Assembly: GCF_947242115.1 (NCBI RefSeq) | Contig: NC_074711.1 | Location: 43,462,463 to 43,526,462, forward strand | DNA length: 64,000 nucleotides | Direction: 5' to 3' | From: Biomphalaria glabrata | Lineage: Eukaryota > Mollusca > Gastropoda > Planorbidae | Shown: positions 58,914-64,000 of the stretch, one piece after another | Numbering within the stretch: the stretch's first letter is position 1 | Layout: each line of letters starts with the position of its first letter | Notes under the pieces: model-generated | The model's database searches: none | What the model saw: the letters and a program-made list of their open reading frames with translations, nothing else | Told to the model about the DNA's origin: nothing | Made by a program: the position numbers and the translations under genes

Positions 58914-59233
58914 TATATATATATATTACTAGCATTAAACATCGACTACGCCCGTTGATAGTTTCCCAGGGTACATATTGTTTATGTTCATTATATATAT
59001 ATATTACTTACATTAAACATCGACTACACCCGTTGATAGTTTCCCAGGGTACATAGTGTTTATGTTCAGTATTTATATATATATTACTAGCATTAAACAT
59101 CGACTACACCCGTTGATAGTTTCCCAGGGTACATAGTGTTTATGTTCAGTATTTATATATATATTACTAGCATTAAACATCGACTACACCCGTTGATAGT
59201 TCCCCAGGGTACATAGTGTTTATGTGTTCAGTA
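58914..59233. repeat. About 81-bp tandem repeat, 4 copies
   Basis: Each unit has a short TATATATA tract, TTACTAGCATTAAACATCGA, CACCCGTTGATAGTTTCCCA and GGGTACATAGTGTTTATG. Copies 2-4 are more alike than copy 1. The core motif is related to sequences near 20219 and 34683. Confidence 0.92.
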
Positions 59234-60034
59234 ACCCAGCACCTTTTTTTTCTTTTCCATGCATTGCATTCTGCGCATCGTACCACAAAGTATTCTGGCT
59301 CCATCCTTTTTTGTTTGTCACTTCCAATGTTGGCATGTAAATTATAGAATGTTTCCTTGAATTGGAAAGCCTTTTTTTATAACGATTTCCTCACCCCCCC
59401 CCCCACTTACACACACACACACACATCCAGACCTATTTTTGGCCCATGAATTCTAGTATCACTTTATAGTTATGTTTATTTGACACATCGTGTAGTCCCC
59501 CCAACCCTAAAAAAAAAATTAAAAAAAAAAAAAGCTTTTTCTATGCCAAAGTTGTTAGGCTACAACAATAAATTCATTAACTTACATATGTGAAAACTTG
59601 AAAGAAAACACAGACATGCGCGGTGGCTTGACTTCCGAACCTGAGGTCCTGGGCTCGAATCTCGATGAAGACTATCAGCGCTAGCAACGCTATGAATCAA
59701 ACATGACTTCACTTAGAATCGCTCATAACAAATGCGTCAAGGGAAGCAAGGAAAAGGGCGTTTTAAATTATGTGTTTTTTTTTTACCTGTGACGTCGCAA
59801 CTAGCTACTGGTCTAAACTGCCCATAGATTGTGACGTTGCAGGTCAGTGTTCAAGCCTTCAATAATGATTGGTCTCTTGTACGTGTATCACGGGTACGCG
59901 CAGGACGTAATTATCTTCTCTTTTGAAGGGATGTTTGTAATTTATGATATAATAAAAGTAACGGATGAACTGTTGTAACAAGCAGGTGCAGGGGCGAGCA
60001 CCAAGGGTAGAATGGGCTCGTTAACCTTGGATGG
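59234..60034. other. Unassigned DNA with SINE head
   Basis: At 59612-59675 a family A SINE head remains (GCGCGGTGGCTTGACTTCC and CTGGGCTCGAATCTCG). At 59905-59955 the GAAGGGATGTTTGTAATTTA tail is present. Poly-C and CA tracts near 59395-59425. No gene recognised. Confidence 0.5.
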
Positions 60035-60235
60035 CTGGACACATTGACATTTTATTTGCTTTGGTTTACACGTGTCCGATGTCCCTTCAGATTGGAAGAT
60101 AATAACATCTGCAGGAGGGCGAGGGAAGACGGGGGGCAGGGTTCGAACCATCGAACGACAGTCAGGTACCCATTAGAGCTAGGTGGACTCAGAGGTGCCC
60201 TAAAGATCCCGAAATAAAAAAAAACAGTCTACGCG
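60035..60235 (-). repeat. Adjacent SINE fragments (families B and A), minus strand
   Basis: 60035-60152 has the family B B box GGTTCGAACCCTGCCC and CTGAAGGGACATCGGACACG. 60162-60235 has a family A body piece (CACCTCTGAGTCCACCTAGC). Confidence 0.6.
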
Positions 60236-60659
60236 AGTGTATAACCCTAGCAGCGACCTTGACAACGACATTCTTCTTAACAGCACAAAACTAGTCTAGA
60301 ACGGGGCTAAAAATAACTCCTCGCACTAAGCACTCTGTGACTTACGTGGCATGGGATTGTCGGCCATGAATACAAAAGTGGTACCTAGTCCGAACCAGTC
60401 GATCTGTCTACGTGTCAAATAATGACGTAATGTTATGACACCTCTTAGATCACAAAGAACATTGAATGACCTAATGATCTAAAATTAGTATACGATATTC
60501 TAGCCAGCCCTGCTCTATAAGATACTCACTCTACAATCTGGCAAGTAGAAAATAAAGGTTTAGTCCCTGTGCTTAGAGCATACTTTGGTTAAACGCTGTT
60601 AACTATAGGCCTATTTGATTGAGACCTCCCAGTAGCCAAAGTCTTTATATGCGTCAGAT
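60236..60659. other. Unassigned non-coding DNA
   Basis: Nothing recognised. Confidence 0.4.
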
Positions 60660-61551
60660 CACTGGCGGATCCACGGAGGGGGGGGGGGGCGGTAGGGGCT
60701 ATCCGCACCCGAAGGGGCGGGGGACGGAATGAATTTTGTAAAGAAATCGCACAATTTGTATACAAATTTATTAGTAATGTTAATAAAATATACTAGTTAT
60801 TTATATTTCAACCAATTTTTAGATTATTTCGCCCCACCCCTCTAGTATGTTGGCCGATTTGGTGGGGTGGGGAGGTGGCAGTGGCAACAATCCCGCCCCC
60901 CCCACCATAAACTTTTGAGTGGTGGGGGGCGGTCCAATTTATTTGTAGAAAGCACAACTTGTTAACAGAATCAAATCAGATTAAAACTTTTGTATTGATA
61001 TTTTAACCGATCTTTATATTATGTCGTTCCCCTGCCGTTTTGGGCAGGGTGGGCCGGGGGCAAATATATCTACTGCCCTTCCCACCTAAGCCCTTTGAGT
61101 GGGGGGGGGGGCAGTCCTACTTATATGGAGAAATCCTAGTTTGTGAACATAATTAGTTTAATATCTTTAAAATATAAGCTACATATTGATGTTTTAATCC
61201 ATTTGTATATTATGTCGCAAACACATTCTAATCTCAAATTTTATCATTAGTAAATATAAAATGAAAAAGGGTTGTACCAGTTGGAGGGGCAATACACTCA
61301 ATTGCCCTCCGCCATCGGACAAACCAATACTTTCTACTTTTTGTATTTTTGTTAAGAAATTACAAAATAAAAAAAAAGTATCATTAATATAATTTATATA
61401 TGCTATAAATGAAATTCTTTTATCGAGTCGCCCCACCACTATTCTTTAATGCCAAAAGCAATCATTAGCAGAAATTATAAAAAGGAGCGAAGATTATTCG
61501 TTTTCACTGTAACGCCCCCTCACCTTTCCAGACGAAAACATGACGTGCTTT
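60660..61551 (+). mobile_element. Homopolymer-rich DNA element, left part
   Basis: It starts CACTGGCGGATCCACGG. The internal about 170-bp units with GGCCGATTTGGTGGGG and CATTAGCAGAAATTATAA match the copy at 25201-27052 in order. It is interrupted after 61551 by another element and resumes at 63842. Confidence 0.75.
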
Positions 61552-61599
61552 CATGAGCGAAGCCAGGGAAGGGGGTTTGGGGTTCAACCCCCCCCCCCC

Positions 61600-62790
61600 A
61601 AATGAAATCCCCCCCCCCCGAAGGGGGGAGTCGGAATTTAGTGACTGATTTTTTGCTTTGATTTTGTTTATTTTAGGTGAGATTTTAATACTAAACCATC
61701 ACTTGCCCCAGCACAACCAAAGGGGTTTTGAGTTTAAAACCCCCTACCAGGGGGGGGGTTCGAGTTTAAAACCCCATACCAGGGGGGTTAGAGTTTAAAA
61801 ACCCCTACCAGGGGGGTTAGAGTTTAAAAACCCCTACCAGAGGGGTTCGAGTTAAAAAAAAAACCTACTAGGGGTTTTGAGCTTAAACCCCCCCCCCTAC
61901 CAGGGGTTTTGAGTTTTAAACCCCCTACCTGGGGTTTTTGCAGTTAACTCCCCCTCTTCTATAAAACAAAACAAAAAAATGCAAACGAAAATCCCCTAAT
62001 TCCAAGAGCACATTTAAGGAAGATTTTGATTTTAAAACCCAGTCTAAAATTTACAATAAACCCCCTCTTTAATATAAAAAAAGCTAATTACGCACTCAAA
62101 ATGTTATGAGCGTAGCTAAATTGTTTTGACTCAGTTTTCAGTTTAAACCCCACTTCAGTGGGGTTTGAAGGTAAAAAATACCTCTTTAATAATAAAAACA
62201 AAGCAAATTATACACTCAAAATGTTATGAGTGTAGTCAAAGGGGTTTTGAAACTCCCCTCCAGTGGAGTTTGAAGCTAAAAAGTACCTCTTCAATATAAA
62301 TAAAAGAAAATTACTCACTCTGAAATCTATGAGCGTAGTCAAGGGGTTTTGAGCTTAAACCCCCCGCCAGGGGGGGTTTGAGGATAAATTTAAATACATC
62401 TTCAGTATAAGAAAAAAAAGCAAATTACGCACTCAAAATGCTATGAGCGTTGCCGAAAGGGGTTTTGAGTTTAAACCCCCATTCAGAGGGGTTTGGTAAA
62501 AAATACCTCTTTAATAATAAAAACAAAGCAAATTACACACTAAAATTATTTGAGCGTAGCCAAGCCAATCGGTGGTTTTGAGTTTAAACCCTTCTTGTAC
62601 AGATGGCTATTTTAAAGTTTAAAACCCCTGCAGATGGTTTTGAGTTTAAGATCCCCCTACAGAGCATTTTGAGGTGGAAAACCCCCAACAGAAGATTTTG
62701 AAGATAAAACTTCTCTTTTCGATATAAAATCTAAAGCAAACTACAGTCACTTAATTCCAAGAGCGTATTCAAGAGAGGTTACACATTTTT
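61600..62790. repeat. Degenerate tandem repeats echoing the element's own end
   Basis: The left half has about 33-bp units of CCCCTACCAGGGGGG plus GAGTTTAAAA. The right half has about 115-bp units, each with AAAGCAAATTACACACT, ATGAGCGTAGCCAA and GGGGTTTTGAGTTTAAACCC. The ATGAGCGTAGCCAA core matches the terminal CATGAGCGAAGCCAGG of the host element. Confidence 0.8.
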
Positions 62791-62799
62791 ATCAGTGGC

Positions 62800-63190
62800 A
62801 GGGCTCCATTAATAAACTGCAGTGAATGGTCATCTGCCGAAATCGAAAAACACTAAATGTAGCTCAACAAAGATGGCTAAGACAGATTTTAGGAGTCAGT
62901 TATAGAGATCGGGTCTAAATCAAGGAAATCCTATGCCGAACTGGGAGTCGACCCCTTAGTAAGGTTGTGAGAGAACGACGCATGCGGTTTGCGGGACATG
63001 TTCTCCGACAAAATGAATTACGCATAAGAAGAGGTGCAATGATATCCTAGTACAACTTGACGCCACTCATTCATGGAGGTCCTCATGGTAGGTGGGAAGA
63101 GGCTTCAGACATTACCAGAGACAGATTTTTATGGAAACAGCTTGATGTCAAATGCTCCGAACGGCGTGGGAGGGTCTAAGTCAGTAAGAA
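62800..63190 (+). mobile_element. LINE reverse transcriptase C-terminal fragment
   Basis: Plus-strand residues LNVAQQRWLRQILGVSYRDR and RERRMRFAGHVLRQNELRIR, with a GGPHGRWEEASDITRDRFLW stretch, match the end of a LINE ORF2. At least two stop codons (after YRDRV and after RRGAMIS) interrupt the frame. It differs from the families at 3262 and 46890. Confidence 0.8.
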
Positions 63191-63605
63191 TAGCACATTA
63201 GGTTTTTGAAATAAAACTTTTTAATAGCAGGAAAATGCAGTGTTAATACCTCAGAATATGCATTTTGTTGGCTTTCAATACCAGAAATAGTGCTAGGCGG
63301 CGGGGCTTCGCCCCGCGATGGGGAGCTCCAAGCGCTCCCCCAGACCCCCTTGCTAGTAATGGCGGGGAGTCTACAATTTTATGAAAACAGCTTGATGGCA
63401 AATGCGCCGAACGACGAGGGAAGGTCTAAGTCAGTAAGAATAACACATTAGGTTTTTGAAATAGAACTTTTTAATAGCAGGAAAATGCACTGTAGATACC
63501 TTAGAATATGCATTTTGTTGGTTTTCAATATCAGAAATAGTGCTTGGCGGCGGGGCTCCTAGCGCTCGCCCAGACCCCTTTGCTAGTATTGGCGGGGAAT
63601 CTACA
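63128..63605. repeat. About 250-bp tandem duplication
   Basis: The segment from TTTATGGAAACAGCTTGATG to GGCGGGGAGTCTAC is repeated at about 63379 with few changes. Both copies carry AGTGCTAGGCGGCGGGGCT or its variant and GCGCTCGCCCAGACC or similar. The first copy includes the last codons of the LINE fragment. Confidence 0.88.
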
Positions 63606-63841
63606 ATTTTTCCCCTAACTCATGGAAGAACCTATTCTATGGCACAATAAACGTCTTCCGAAAGAATGAAGGGTCAGAATGTAATAAAGATTTTGTACGC
63701 ACACACACACATAAATACATATAATTTATTTTTTTTCGCGGGGGGGGGGGGGGGGGTCGGGAGGGGGGAGAAAAAAATTCACCCCCCAAACCCCCCCCCC
63801 CCCCCCCGAAAAAAAATCCTGGCTACGCCCATGCGTGCTTT

Positions 63842-64000
63842 AATCTAAATATGTGGGATATCTTATCTTTTCTAGGAACAAATCGGTTGTATTTGCAATA
63901 TCGTAAGGACCTGTACACTCATATTAGAATATTTGTTCAAGTGAAACATTATTCAACAGTTCCTTTTTTAATAGGATGAATAATAAACTGTAGACGTAGG
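63842..64000 (+). mobile_element. Homopolymer-rich DNA element, right part, runs off the window
   Basis: TAATCTAAATATGTGGGATA through GAACAAATCGGTTGTATTTG and AATAGGATGAATAATAAACT matches 26489-26640 of the first copy. The far end lies outside the window. Confidence 0.8.

Larger units (their letters stand above)
61552..63833. mobile_element. 2,282-bp non-autonomous DNA transposon with 8-bp target duplication
   Basis: Left end CATGAGCGAAGCCAGG; right end, read inward, CATGGGCGTAGCCAGG (14 of 16 identical). The identical 8-bp CGTGCTTT flanks it (61544-61551 and 63834-63841), and the host element continues on both sides, so it is a clean insertion. It contains tandem repeats at 61600-62790, a LINE fragment at 62800-63190 and a 250-bp direct duplication. 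No transposase seen. Target length fits hAT or a related superfamily. Confidence 0.85.

Noticed and set aside
55457-58932. Three overlapping frames of about 730-1,130 codons
   Set aside because: All three forward frames are open because the 22-bp unit has no stops; a real gene would favour one frame.

Overview
The window is eukaryotic, AT-rich, gene-poor and dominated by interspersed and tandem repeats. The repeat spectrum points to a heterobranch gastropod, most like a planorbid/Bulinus-type freshwater snail: tRNA-derived SINEs with A and B boxes, a repeat ending in GACAGACAGA, LINE tails ending in GRPxxxWRRDLEA, hAT-like elements starting CAGTGGCGTAGC or CAGGGGCGGAC, and frequent TAGGCCTA and AGATCTAGA. 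This is an inference from repeat style. No species-diagnostic gene is present.

One confident host gene is seen: a 644-codon, single-coding-exon gene on the minus strand (13911-15845). A 3' splice site lies immediately upstream of its ATG. A TATA box and candidate 5' UTR exon lie about 1.6 kb further up (about 17394-17555). The C-terminal half resembles a TIM-barrel enzyme of the MfnB/UPF0264 type by eye; the N-terminal half is unrecognised. A second, weaker gene model on the plus strand has two phase-1-compatible exons (33252-33515 and 35257-35570), perhaps with a short exon before them.

Layout. 1-9.9 kb: SINEs, two LINE 3' ends, a hAT-like element inserted in the B box of a SINE, and a reversed copy of a homopolymer-rich element. 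9.96-12.29 kb: 30-bp minisatellite. 12.3-18 kb: the gene and its flanks. 18-25 kb: low-complexity DNA, four minisatellites, a hAT-like element and a SINE. 25.2-27.05 kb: homopolymer-rich element with internal tandem repeats. 28-32 kb: minisatellites, including a 2-kb TCTGTCATGT-type array. 32.9-35.6 kb: possible exons. 36.1-37.1 kb: 21-bp array. 37.7-39.4 kb: a hAT-like element with perfect 8-bp target duplication that splits a minisatellite and carries a SINE. 42.5-43.6 kb: a 1.03-kb element with 127-bp, about 98% identical inverted ends lying in a (TA)n tract. 49-53 kb: a broken Ty3/gypsy fossil. 54.1-58.8 kb: two large arrays, one of about 152 copies of a 22-bp unit. 60.7-64 kb: another copy of the homopolymer-rich element, split by a 2.3-kb element with perfect 8-bp target duplication whose internal tandem repeats echo its own end.

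The long open frames at 9.8-12.3 kb and 55.4-58.9 kb are products of stop-free tandem repeats and are not regarded as genes. Most of the value of the window is in transposon nesting, minisatellite birth and growth, and the unusual single-exon gene.
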